The notes under the pieces: generated by a model | Databases searched by the model: none | What the model was told of the DNA's origin: nothing | The model's input: only the letters and a program-made list of their open reading frames with translations | Position numbers and translations under genes: made by a program | Shown: positions 34,611 through 43,288 of the stretch, piece after piece | How positions within the stretch are numbered: the first letter of the stretch is position 1 | Layout: every line of letters starts with the position of its first letter | NCBI RefSeq assembly: GCF_010747415.1 | Contig: NZ_JAAGNZ010000001.1 | Coordinates: 1,488,001-1,552,000 of the forward strand | DNA from: Spirosoma agri | GTDB lineage: Bacteria > Bacteroidota > Bacteroidia > Cytophagales > Spirosomataceae | Reading direction: 5' to 3' | Length of the DNA stretch: 64,000 nucleotides

Positions 34611-36144
34611 TTGCTTCTGCCGAGCCAGAAGGTGAGGTGTCGTGCGTATACGTTAGCTTGTTGAGGTAGAACACTTCCCGCTGGCTCGTGTAATTTCGTG
34701 AAGGCGCAATCTTCTGAAAACCGTAGGCCAGAAAATGCCGATCATACCAGGCCATCAGGTTCTCCTGCGCCGAAAACGTCACGCGTTCGTCCTGTGTATT
34801 AGTCTGGAGTTTGAACTTCTCCGTTTCCTTTAAGACTTTGTTTTTCTGAATAACTTCCGTGTTTATTTCGCCATCGTTGGGGTAAGCCAGCACCATTCGG
34901 TCGCCCTGCTGCGATACCTGTACCATCTCGGTCAGCTCAGGACTAAGCAGCTCTTTGATGGGCAGGCAATTGTCCCAAAGCAGTTTTCCCTCAATATCGA
35001 AGCCACAGATGAACGCATGCGTATAACGGAACCCTTCATACCGGTCGGCCCCGCGCAAATAACCCCCATACGCCAGCGTATTACCCCGGTATTGTGGATA
35101 ATACACTTCGGCAACCAGCGTCAGACCATCGGGCGTCGGCTGAAGATCGTGGACGAGCAGCCGGTAATGAAACTTATAATCTTTCCCTTCTTCCTTCTTT
35201 TTCATCGCTCGCGCCAACAGTTTCTGCTGCCGGTGCGGTTTCATATAATTAAAGAAGTTCTGAAGCTGCGAAAACTCGATATATTGGATGTTGCTGACCG
35301 CTTCGGCTGACGCATCGACCTGATCGCCGTGATGAATTCGGGATACGTAGATACCCTGCGAGTAAGGCGTGCAATCGGTGGAATAGTTGCCTACCAACAG
35401 CGATTCGTTTTTATTGACGGGAAGTAACTTACCGGATATCAGCGTGTATTTGGCTTTGTCGAAATCGACGGTCCGGAGCAGTTTTGTGTCGTATGCATAC
35501 GTTCGGACCGAGAACCGGCAATTGCGTTTGGTCGAATGAACCAGCACATTGACCTCCTGGCGGACTTCGTCAACTTCCAGGCTGCTGATTTCCATGTGAT
35601 TGACGTACATGCCGGGAAGTACTTTAGCCGAACTGTCAAAAAACGAGAAGGCCATCACAACCGGTCTTCCATGGTGGTAACCGCCTACATACGCTTGCCC
35701 ACCCATGACCTTAAATTGACGTATATCAAACTGATCGAGCAAGATGCCGTCAAATAGTTCAACAACACCGTCGTCGAGATGCAGCCGCAAGAACTGAAAT
35801 TTATCGGTATCGTACTCCCGGAAGAGGTGATAAGCGTACCGGTCGTTGTTGTAGGTCTGTATGAGACGAAATTTGATATCCAGCTTAAACTCGGTTCGCC
35901 AGATCTGTTTCAGGTCGGTGTTATACCGCTGAAAGCTGAATACCTTGGGCGCATTGTCGTAATAGCTGCCCGTCCGAATGGTCATCAGCACACCGCGCTC
36001 CGCCAGCGGAGTTACATCGAAAGCCTCGGACGCGTTGGGATCAGACGGAATCTCAAGGCGTAATGCCTGCGCCAACTGAGCCCGCACGGGCAAGGCCGCG
36101 GTTCCGAAAACGAGCAGGCAGAGTATGTATTGAATCCGAAGCAT
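34579..36144 (-). CDS. Secreted protein of unknown function
   Basis: I do not recognise a family. The 521-residue product starts with a signal peptide (MLRIQYILCLLVFGTAALPVRAQ). The body has alternating strands such as YVGGYHHGRPVVMAFSF and LIVASQ-like repeats that might form a beta-propeller; no catalytic motif is evident. The frame stays open upstream to 36198, but the ATG at 36144 gives the signal peptide. The C-terminal tail (TSPSGSAEATTRKNDGSKR) is low complexity. It overlaps the DUF2905 gene by 32 bases, tail to tail. Confidence 0.8.
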   Translation of the reverse strand: MLRIQYILCLLVFGTAALPVRAQLAQALRLEIPSDPNASEAFDVTPLAERGVLMTIRTGSYYDNAPKVFSFQRYNTDLKQIWRTEFKLDIKFRLIQTYNNDRYAYHLFREYDTDKFQFLRLHLDDGVVELFDGILLDQFDIRQFKVMGGQAYVGGYHHGRPVVMAFSFFDSSAKVLPGMYVNHMEISSLEVDEVRQEVNVLVHSTKRNCRFSVRTYAYDTKLLRTVDFDKAKYTLISGKLLPVNKNESLLVGNYSTDCTPYSQGIYVSRIHHGDQVDASAEAVSNIQYIEFSQLQNFFNYMKPHRQQKLLARAMKKKEEGKDYKFHYRLLVHDLQPTPDGLTLVAEVYYPQYRGNTLAYGGYLRGADRYEGFRYTHAFICGFDIEGKLLWDNCLPIKELLSPELTEMVQVSQQGDRMVLAYPNDGEINTEVIQKNKVLKETEKFKLQTNTQDERVTFSAQENLMAWYDRHFLAYGFQKIAPSRNYTSQREVFYLNKLTYTHDTSPSGSAEATTRKNDGSKR

Positions 36145-36225
36145 ACTATCAAATTTACAAAGTATGACACATGGTTTAGGCGATAACACAAAAACCATAC
36201 AGTATGGTTTACTGGCCGTCAGCCC

Positions 36226-37032
36226 TCATACCTGCCACCGTTTTTTCAGGTAATCCTTCATGAACACATTGATGTCCCATTGACTTGCTACCGGCTGTTG
36301 CGTGAAGGGTAGCGTTGGCAGATAGCCCGCTGGTCCAAACTCGCAGGTGACCGTTAAGGTAGGGGCATTAGCTTTCTGCTGCCGCGCCCGGATGGCATCC
36401 CACCACCTGGCATGGCTTTCGAGTGCGTCCTTCCACTCCGGTGCGCGCGGGTCGTTCACCTGCGGTCCTTCCGGATGCCCCACCCGGCAATGGATATGAT
36501 CGCTGACGGCGATAGCCCGGTTGACATTCTCGGCCTGATCGCTCAGGTACGATTCAGCAACGTTGACCCAGTGCGAATAATCAGCGGTCAGGCGAAGTTC
36601 CGGTAGTTTGAGCAGGTAATACTGAATGGCCGGAGCGCTGTAGGAGAAACGGCCCCGGTGGGTTTCGTGTAAAATCCGGACGCCCGTTTGCTTCTGAACA
36701 TCGATTGCCACCTGGATTAGCTCCGTATTTTGCTCGAACGTAAAAAAGTCGTGTCCGGTATGTGCGTTGATAAACAGAGGTTTATAGGAAGCAATGTCGA
36801 GCAGGTCGTCACGGTATTTTTTCTTGTGCTCCACAAAATTGCTACCGCCCCCAAAAGCCATCAGAATCAGGTCAAGGCCATTGTCGTGGGTGACCTGAAC
36901 GGCTTCGTTGCGTTTGTCGGCCCCCGCCGAAATTTCCATACCGTCGTAGCCCGCGGCTTTTACGCGCCTGGCAGCTTCAGAATACGGTAGACTTTCCATG
37001 CCCCAGAGTGGACAGAAAAAAAGAGTTTTCAC
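36226..37032 (-). CDS. Sugar phosphate isomerase/epimerase-like TIM barrel protein
   Basis: The 268-residue protein fits the xylose isomerase-like (AP endonuclease 2) TIM-barrel family. It opens FFCPLWGMESLPYSEAARRVKAAGYDGMEI and continues LFINAHTGHDFFTFEQ, ILHETHRGRFSYS, LRLTADYSHWVNVAESYL, and SDHIHCRVGHPEGPQV, with metal-binding E, D, H and E residues in these blocks. Members act on sugars and inositols; the substrate here is not known. It is not followed by other sugar genes. Its leader, about 230 bases to fbaA on the other strand, has no clear promoter. Confidence 0.85.
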   Translation of the reverse strand: MKTLFFCPLWGMESLPYSEAARRVKAAGYDGMEISAGADKRNEAVQVTHDNGLDLILMAFGGGSNFVEHKKKYRDDLLDIASYKPLFINAHTGHDFFTFEQNTELIQVAIDVQKQTGVRILHETHRGRFSYSAPAIQYYLLKLPELRLTADYSHWVNVAESYLSDQAENVNRAIAVSDHIHCRVGHPEGPQVNDPRAPEWKDALESHARWWDAIRARQQKANAPTLTVTCEFGPAGYLPTLPFTQQPVASQWDINVFMKDYLKKRWQV

Positions 37033-37262
37033 GAGTGTAAGGGCTTAGTTTAGTAATCTAAAGTTGGCAGAAAAAATGCATTGGAAAAAGGGGGCTTACC
37101 AATATTCGAACAACCGGATAGAAACCGCTGTCTGGTGAGCTATAAGTAATACTAGCAATATTTCCAGAATATCCCCAACTTTACCCCTCGAAATTAGATA
37201 GGTTAGCCGGTCGCCTTTTCGGTAAACTATTTCTTGAAAGAATCTAAAAAAACATCCCAATT

Positions 37263-38342
37263 ATGAGCGAAGTAGCCACTCGTTTTGCCCCCGGCGTTGT
37301 GACCGGCGAAGGCGTTACCGAACTTTTCCGTCACGCCAACGAAAATGATTACGCCCTGCCCGCCGTCAATGTTGTCGGTACGGATTCTGTGAACGCTGTG
37401 TTGGAAACGGCTAAAGCCGTTAACTCACCGGTTATTGTCCAGTTCTCGAACGGTGGTGGTATTTTCTACGCTGGTAAAAGCCTGCCCAATGATAAGCAGC
37501 AAGCTGCCATTGCGGGCTCGATCTCAGGGGCTTTGCACGTTCATCGCGTTGCTGAACTGTATGGTGTTCCGGTTATTTTGCACACCGATCACTGCGCCAA
37601 AAAACTGTTGCCTTGGATTGATGGTCTGCTGACGGCGGGCGAAAAACACTTCGACCAAACGGGTAAGCCCCTGTACTCGTCGCACATGCTCGACCTGTCG
37701 GAAGAGCCAATCGAAGAGAATATCGAAATTTGCTCGAAGTACTTTGAGCGGATGGCCAAAATCGGCATGACGCTGGAAATCGAACTTGGTGTAACGGGTG
37801 GCGAAGAAGATGGCGTCGATAACACCGACGTTGACGATTCGAAACTATACACCCAACCGTCGGAAGTTGCATATGCTTACGAAGAGCTGAGCAAAATTTC
37901 GCCGAACTTCACCATTGCCGCTGCTTTCGGAAACGTACACGGTGTGTATAAGCCCGGCAACGTGAAGCTGTCCCCAATCATTCTGGACAACTCGCAGAAA
38001 TATATCCAGGAAAAATACGCTACGGGGCCTCTGCCGGTAAACTTCGTTTTCCACGGTGGCTCGGGATCAAGCCGTGAGGAAATTCGCGAAGCAATCCGGT
38101 ACGGAGCGGTGAAAATGAACCTCGATACGGATATGCAATGGGCGATGTGGGAAGGTATTCTGAAGTACTACAAAGCGAAAGAAGGCTACCTGCAATCGCA
38201 GCTGGGTAACCCCGAAGGAGCCGATTCGCCGAACAAAAAATACTACGATCCACGCGTGTGGCTTCGCAAAGGTGAAGAAAGCATGGTACAGCGCCTGAAA
38301 ATTGCTTTCGAAGATCTGAATTGCATCAACCGGTTAGCGTAA
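37263..38342 (+). CDS. fbaA: Class II fructose-bisphosphate aldolase
   Basis: This zinc enzyme splits fructose 1,6-bisphosphate into dihydroxyacetone phosphate and glyceraldehyde 3-phosphate in glycolysis and gluconeogenesis. The 359-residue protein has the zinc site HTDHCAKKLLPWIDG, the region EIELGVTGGEEDG, a second ligand histidine in NVHGVYKPGNVKL, and FVFHGGSGSSREEIREA. Length and motifs match the longer class II-A enzymes such as E. coli FbaA. It has a strong terminator at 38367-38394. Confidence 0.97.
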   Translation: MSEVATRFAPGVVTGEGVTELFRHANENDYALPAVNVVGTDSVNAVLETAKAVNSPVIVQFSNGGGIFYAGKSLPNDKQQAAIAGSISGALHVHRVAELYGVPVILHTDHCAKKLLPWIDGLLTAGEKHFDQTGKPLYSSHMLDLSEEPIEENIEICSKYFERMAKIGMTLEIELGVTGGEEDGVDNTDVDDSKLYTQPSEVAYAYEELSKISPNFTIAAAFGNVHGVYKPGNVKLSPIILDNSQKYIQEKYATGPLPVNFVFHGGSGSSREEIREAIRYGAVKMNLDTDMQWAMWEGILKYYKAKEGYLQSQLGNPEGADSPNKKYYDPRVWLRKGEESMVQRLKIAFEDLNCINRLA

Positions 38343-38366
38343 CCGTTTACGGAATACGTTATTCAG

Positions 38367-38394
38367 AAGTATCGGACTTGCGGGTCCGATACTT
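38367..38394 (+). terminator. Terminator of fbaA
   Basis: Perfect 11-bp stem (38367-38377 with 38384-38394, loop ttgcgg) followed by TTTTTT, 24 bases after the stop codon. Confidence 0.9.
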
Positions 38395-38826
38395 TTTTTA
38401 TGCCTTTTCGGTGAGTACACGAGTCGTGCTCTGGTTAGTTCACTCGGAAAAATACTAAGTGCCTGCTGGTTTATAGGTTGATTAGAAGCCCGTAGCGCTT
38501 TGGGGAACTCCCGTTGATATAAATGGTGTAAGGTAAAGGAAGGCGATTCATAAGCAGACTGAACTGGTAGTTGATCAGTAGGCATTTATACGGGCAACCG
38601 ATCGTAAGTAGATCATGCATAAGGCTTTGCCGCGGTGTTTGGCTCGATTAATTCTCTCTTAAAACCGGTCGGGCAAAGGCCGGAAAGTATCGGACAAATT
38701 CGTAACTTTTAGGATTGAACAACGCCAGATGTAACGTATTCCGGAAAAAGTTGGGCAAAATCCGATTAAGTATTCAGATCTAGCAACGTCTGAAAGTAAA
38801 ACCATCTAACTAGTTTTAGTCGAGTA
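38395..38826. other. Gene-free stretch upstream of the RND efflux operon
   Basis: About 430 bases with no convincing gene. The promoter of the RND operon must be here, but no full TAnnTTTG box is evident; a partial box TAACTTTT lies at 38703-38710. No regulator is encoded beside the operon. Confidence 0.5.
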
Positions 38827-41800
38827 ATGAATTTAATACGATCCGCGTTACGAAAGCCAATTACGATTCTGGTTCTAGTGGCTAGCTTGTTCTTCTTCGG
38901 TATAAATGCAGTCCGTAATATCAAGATTGACATTTTCCCGAATTTGAATTTGCCGGTCATTTACATATCACAACCGTTTGGTGGCTACACGCCCAACCAG
39001 ATGGAAGCCTTTTTCGGGAAGCAATACGTCAATCTGCTGCTTTACGTATCGGGAGTGAAGAGTATTGAAACCAAAAACATTCAGGGGATAACCTTACTGA
39101 AGTTATCGTTTTACGAGGGTACTAACATGGCCCAGGCCGCTGCCGAAGTATCTGCCTATTCAAACCGTGCGCAGGCGCAGTTTCCGCCAGGGTCGCAGCC
39201 CCCGTTCATCCTGCGCTTCGATGCATCTACGCTGCCGGTCGGCCAACTGGTTTTGAGTAGTCCGAAACGAACCAACAATGAATTGCAGGATTTAGCCAAC
39301 GTTTATATCCGCTCTGGGTTTACCTCCATTCCCGGCCTGGTATCTCCGGCACCGTTCGGTGGAAACTCGCGTTCCATTGTCATCAAGGCGGATCCGGAAC
39401 TGCTGCGAGCCCACAACCTGACGCCCGATCAGCTGGTGGCTGCGCTACGTATCAACAACCAGGCAACGCCCGCCGGAAACGTGCGGGTTGGGGACTTAAA
39501 CTATTTTACGCCTGCCAATACCACGATCCTGAACATTGCGGATTTTGGCAACATTCCGCTCTATACCGGAACGGTGCAAAACCTGACACTGAAAGATGTG
39601 GCAACGATCGAAGACGGAGCTGATATTACCCAGGGGTACGTACTCGTCAACGGAAAACGATCCGTATATCTGCCCATTACGAAGTCGGCGGATGCCTCCA
39701 CATGGGAAGTCGTACAAAATCTGAAAGCGGCTCTGCCTCGTTTTCAGGCGCTTCTGCCGGAGGATGTAACCCTCACGTATACGTTCGATCAGTCGGTGTA
39801 TGTAATCAATGCCGTAAAGAGCCTGATGACCGAAGGTGCCATTGGTGCCATTCTGACGGGGCTGATGGTCTTGTTGTTTCTGGGCGACGTGCGGGGCGCA
39901 TTGATCGTTATCATTACGATTCCGACCTGTATTATTTCGGGCGTTCTGTTCCTGTCGTTATTCGGGCAGACGATCAATATTATGACGTTGAGCGGCCTTT
40001 CGCTGGCGATCGGGATTCTGGTCGATGAGAGTACGGTAACGATCGAAAATATTCACCAGCACATGGATATGGGTAAACCTAAGGCCCTCGCCATCTGGGA
40101 TGCCTGTAAAGAGATCGCGTTTTCTAAACTCCTGATTCTGTTCTGTATTCTGGCCGTTTTTGCGCCCGCGTTCACGATGACGGGTATCCCCGGAGCCTTG
40201 TTCCTGCCGCTGGCGTTAGCCATTGGTTTTTCGATGGTCACGTCGTACCTGATGGCTCAAACGCTGGTGCCGGTACTGGCCAACTGGATGATGAAAGAAC
40301 ACCATCCGACCAGTAACGGGAAGGCCCATAAGCAGGAAAGTACGAATCTGGATCTGCTAAAGGCCAACGGTAAAAACGGTAATGGAAGCGTTAATGGGAA
40401 ACATGAGCCCGACGACATACTCCGCCAGAAAGAAGAACTCGCCCACCAAATTGACCTCAACAAGGACGGAAAGATCAGCTTTTTTGAGCGGGTGCGGGCG
40501 CGGTTTGTTCGCTTTATCGACCGGACGCTTCCCTACCGGAGACCCATTGTTCTGATCTACGTCCTCGGTTCGCTCGCCATTGCTGGCCTGTTGATTACCA
40601 CGATTGGACGGGATGTTCTGCCTAAAGTCGAAGGAGAGCAGTTTCAGGTTCGGTTGCGCAATCCCGACGGCACCCGACTGGAGAAGACTGAATCCACAAT
40701 GCTCAAAACCATCGATGTGTTGAACAAACTGGTTGGCAAGGAAAACGTCGAGATAACGTCCGCTATGGTCGGCATGCACGGCGCTCAGTTTTCTACCAGC
40801 CCTATCTACCTGTTCATGGCCGGTCCTCAGGAGGGGGTTTTGCAGGTGAGTCTGAAAGAAGGCTATGATGTCGATATGGACGAGTTAAAAGACAAGTTTC
40901 GGGCCAGTATGAAACAGGCGCTGCCTGATGTGAAGCTGTCGTTTGAACCTATCGAACTAACGGATAAAATTCTGAGCCAGGGGTCGCCGACGCCAATTGA
41001 AGTGAAACTATCGGGTAAGAATAAAAAACAGAACGAAGAGTACGCCAACAAGGTAATTGCCAAGTTGAATAAGATTCCGTACCTGCGTGATGTTCAAATT
41101 GGCCAGTCGACCAAGTATCCGACCATCAACGTGACGATCGATCGCGTTCGGGCGGCTCAGTTAGGAACTGACATATCGGCTATTTCGCGCTCGCTGATTG
41201 CCTCTACGTCATCGTCGCGTTACACGGAGAAAAGCGTCTGGATTGATCCGAAATCGAGTCAAAGCTACAGCGTTCAGGTGCAAGTGCCGGAAAACCGGAT
41301 GACGACCGTAAACGATCTGGGTGAGATTCCCGTGTTGCCAAACACAAACCGTCCGGTACTGAGTGATGTCGCTACCATTCAAAAGGGCACGACCTACGGC
41401 GAAAACGACAACATTGGGGCTATTCCGGTGCTGTCGGTAACGGCCAATCTGAACGATATGGATCTGGGAACCGCTGCCAGGGATGTGCAAAAAGCGATTG
41501 ACTCGCTAGGCGAACTACCGCGCGGATTAACCGTGAAAATGCAGGGACTGACGCAGGTGCTGATCGATACACTCGATAGTCTGCAAACGGGTCTGCTGAC
41601 GGCAATCGTGGTTATTTTCCTGATGCTGGCGGCTAACTTCCAGTCGTTCAAAGTATCGCTGGTCGTTTTGTGTACGGTGCCGGCCGTATTGGTCGGTTCA
41701 TTGGTTCTGCTGATGATTACGGGCTCAACGCTCAATTTGCAATCGTATATGGGCATGATCATGTCGGTGGGCGTATCCATTTCCAACGCCGTTCTAATGG

Positions 41801-42141
41801 TCACCAACGCCGAAGAACTACGAATGCGAAACGGTGATGCACTCAAATCAGCTCGCGAGGCTGCGTCGGTGCGGATGCGCCCCATTGTGATGACCAGCGT
41901 TGCGATGGTGGTCGGTATGATTCCGATGGCATCCGGTCTGGGCGAAGGGGGATCGCAATCGGCTCCACTGGGCCGCGCCGTCATTGGTGGGCTGATCGCA
42001 TCGACATTTGCCGCGCTGTTTATTCTGCCGCTGGTATTTGCCTGGGTGCAGGGCAAAACATCGACGGACTCCGTGTCGCTCGATCCTGAAGACAAAGAAA
42101 GTAAGTTCTATATTCCAACCTCCTATGAATCGGTTAATTAA
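38827..42141 (+). CDS. Efflux RND transporter permease (HAE1/AcrB-like) with embedded EF-hand loop
   Basis: A 1104-residue proton-driven inner-membrane pump. N terminus MNLIRSALRKPITILVLVASLFFFG, TM4 region ILVDESTVTIENIHQHM, the duplicated porter domains, and a second half beginning YRRPIVLIYVLGSLAIAGLL. The central cytoplasmic loop between the two halves (about residues 485-565) is longer than in AcrB and contains a low-complexity GKNGNGSVNGK stretch and, at residues 543-554, DLNKDGKISFFE. That is an exact EF-hand calcium-binding loop. The overlap with the fusion protein gene is 17 bases. No outer membrane TolC-type gene follows. Substrate unknown. Confidence 0.95.
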   Translation: MNLIRSALRKPITILVLVASLFFFGINAVRNIKIDIFPNLNLPVIYISQPFGGYTPNQMEAFFGKQYVNLLLYVSGVKSIETKNIQGITLLKLSFYEGTNMAQAAAEVSAYSNRAQAQFPPGSQPPFILRFDASTLPVGQLVLSSPKRTNNELQDLANVYIRSGFTSIPGLVSPAPFGGNSRSIVIKADPELLRAHNLTPDQLVAALRINNQATPAGNVRVGDLNYFTPANTTILNIADFGNIPLYTGTVQNLTLKDVATIEDGADITQGYVLVNGKRSVYLPITKSADASTWEVVQNLKAALPRFQALLPEDVTLTYTFDQSVYVINAVKSLMTEGAIGAILTGLMVLLFLGDVRGALIVIITIPTCIISGVLFLSLFGQTINIMTLSGLSLAIGILVDESTVTIENIHQHMDMGKPKALAIWDACKEIAFSKLLILFCILAVFAPAFTMTGIPGALFLPLALAIGFSMVTSYLMAQTLVPVLANWMMKEHHPTSNGKAHKQESTNLDLLKANGKNGNGSVNGKHEPDDILRQKEELAHQIDLNKDGKISFFERVRARFVRFIDRTLPYRRPIVLIYVLGSLAIAGLLITTIGRDVLPKVEGEQFQVRLRNPDGTRLEKTESTMLKTIDVLNKLVGKENVEITSAMVGMHGAQFSTSPIYLFMAGPQEGVLQVSLKEGYDVDMDELKDKFRASMKQALPDVKLSFEPIELTDKILSQGSPTPIEVKLSGKNKKQNEEYANKVIAKLNKIPYLRDVQIGQSTKYPTINVTIDRVRAAQLGTDISAISRSLIASTSSSRYTEKSVWIDPKSSQSYSVQVQVPENRMTTVNDLGEIPVLPNTNRPVLSDVATIQKGTTYGENDNIGAIPVLSVTANLNDMDLGTAARDVQKAIDSLGELPRGLTVKMQGLTQVLIDTLDSLQTGLLTAIVVIFLMLAANFQSFKVSLVVLCTVPAVLVGSLVLLMITGSTLNLQSYMGMIMSVGVSISNAVLMVTNAEELRMRNGDALKSAREAASVRMRPIVMTSVAMVVGMIPMASGLGEGGSQSAPLGRAVIGGLIASTFAALFILPLVFAWVQGKTSTDSVSLDPEDKESKFYIPTSYESVN

Positions 42142-43246
42142 TAAGCCATACCACACGCTGTTTGTCCTTGCCGGAGGATTATTCCTGTTCAGTTCGCTCA
42201 CCAGTTGTCATTCGTCGGAAGGCAAAGAAGAAGTGGCGGAAAAAGCCGAAGCACCGGCAGCTACGGAGGTATTTACCCTCACGAAAGGCAAGCTGTCTTC
42301 GACACTACAGATACCGGGCGAACTGGTGGCGTTTCGTGACGTTGATATTTACGCTAAAGTGAGCGGCTTTATTAAAACGCTGAACGTTGATGTCGGTTCC
42401 GAAGTGCGGCAGGGTCAGTTGCTGGCCCTGGCCGAAGCGCCGGAGCTGAGCGCCCAGTTATCGTCGGCGCAGTCAAAGCTTAAAGGACAGGAAGCGGTTT
42501 CTATCGGTAGTAAGGCCAACTACGAGCGGATTCTGGAAGCCAGTAAATTCTCCGGGGCCGTTTCGAAAAATGATGTCGATCAGGCACTGGCAAAGCGGAA
42601 TGCTGATCTGGCCCAGTTAGAGGCCGCAAAATCGGCTTATCGGGAGGTGGCCGATTTGAAAAAGTACCTGGAGATTCGCGCACCGTTCGACGGAATCATC
42701 AGCGCGCGGAACGCCAGTACGGGTGCGTACATTGGCCCGTCGGGTAAAGGGTCTGAATTTCCATTGTTCGTACTGACCGAGCAGAAAAAGCTACGTCTGG
42801 TCATTTCCGTTCCTGAAGCCTACACGGGCTATGTGGACCAGAATGATGCAGTGAGTTTCAGCGTCAAGGCATTTCCGGATAAGAAATTTACGGGACAGGT
42901 GAAACGGCAGGCCGGTGCACTAGACAAACGACTGCGTTCGGAGCGGGTAGAGATCGATGTGGCCAATACTGACAAAAAACTGCTGCCCGGTATGATTGCC
43001 GAAGTGACCGTTCCGCTGCCTACCAAAAATAATACGTTTATCGTGCCTAAATCGGCCATTGTCAATTCAACGACAGGAGTCTTTATCATTAAGAATAGTA
43101 ATGGTAAAGCCGAATGGGTTCCAGTAAAACGAGGACTGGAGGCTGACGAAAAGGTCGAAATATTTGGACAATTAACCGAAGGAGATCAGTTCGTTAAAGC
43201 CGCCAACGAAGAGATCAGAGACGGATCTTCGCTGAAAGCCAAATAA
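42125..43246 (+). CDS. RND efflux periplasmic adaptor (membrane fusion lipoprotein)
   Basis: The 373-residue adaptor links the RND pump to an outer membrane channel. A lipoprotein signal ends in a lipobox (FSSLTSC, Cys at about residue 27). Then come the barrel-sandwich/lipoyl part (KLSSTLQIPGELVAFRDVDIYAKVSGFIKTLNVDVGSEVRQGQLLAL), an alpha-hairpin (LSSAQSKLKGQEAVSIGSKANYERILEASKFSGAVSKNDVD) and the beta-barrel (VVSVPEAY... ending DGSSLKAK). It starts inside the pump gene (17-base overlap), so translation is coupled. The frame is open upstream (to 42008), which overlaps the pump gene and is not used. Confidence 0.93.
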   Translation: MNRLINKPYHTLFVLAGGLFLFSSLTSCHSSEGKEEVAEKAEAPAATEVFTLTKGKLSSTLQIPGELVAFRDVDIYAKVSGFIKTLNVDVGSEVRQGQLLALAEAPELSAQLSSAQSKLKGQEAVSIGSKANYERILEASKFSGAVSKNDVDQALAKRNADLAQLEAAKSAYREVADLKKYLEIRAPFDGIISARNASTGAYIGPSGKGSEFPLFVLTEQKKLRLVISVPEAYTGYVDQNDAVSFSVKAFPDKKFTGQVKRQAGALDKRLRSERVEIDVANTDKKLLPGMIAEVTVPLPTKNNTFIVPKSAIVNSTTGVFIIKNSNGKAEWVPVKRGLEADEKVEIFGQLTEGDQFVKAANEEIRDGSSLKAK

Positions 43247-43278
43247 CTGTAGAGACGCAAGGGATTGCGTCTCTACAG
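43247..43278. repeat. Palindromic repeat between convergent genes
   Basis: Perfect 14-bp inverted repeat (43247-43260 with 43265-43278, loop ggga) with the sequence tgtagagacgcaa at its core. Short extragenic palindromes built on gtagagacgc are frequent in other genomes as I recall, including cyanobacteria. It overlaps the end of the adaptor stop region and can terminate both genes. Confidence 0.6.
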
Positions 43279-43288
43279 ACGACATTGA

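Noticed and set aside
38334..38585. 83-codon minus frame after fbaA
   Set aside because: Overlaps the fbaA end and its terminator; no family pattern.
41394..42095. 233-codon frame opposite the RND pump
   Set aside because: Mirror of the pump coding strand with a Ser/Thr/Arg-rich composition typical of antisense frames.
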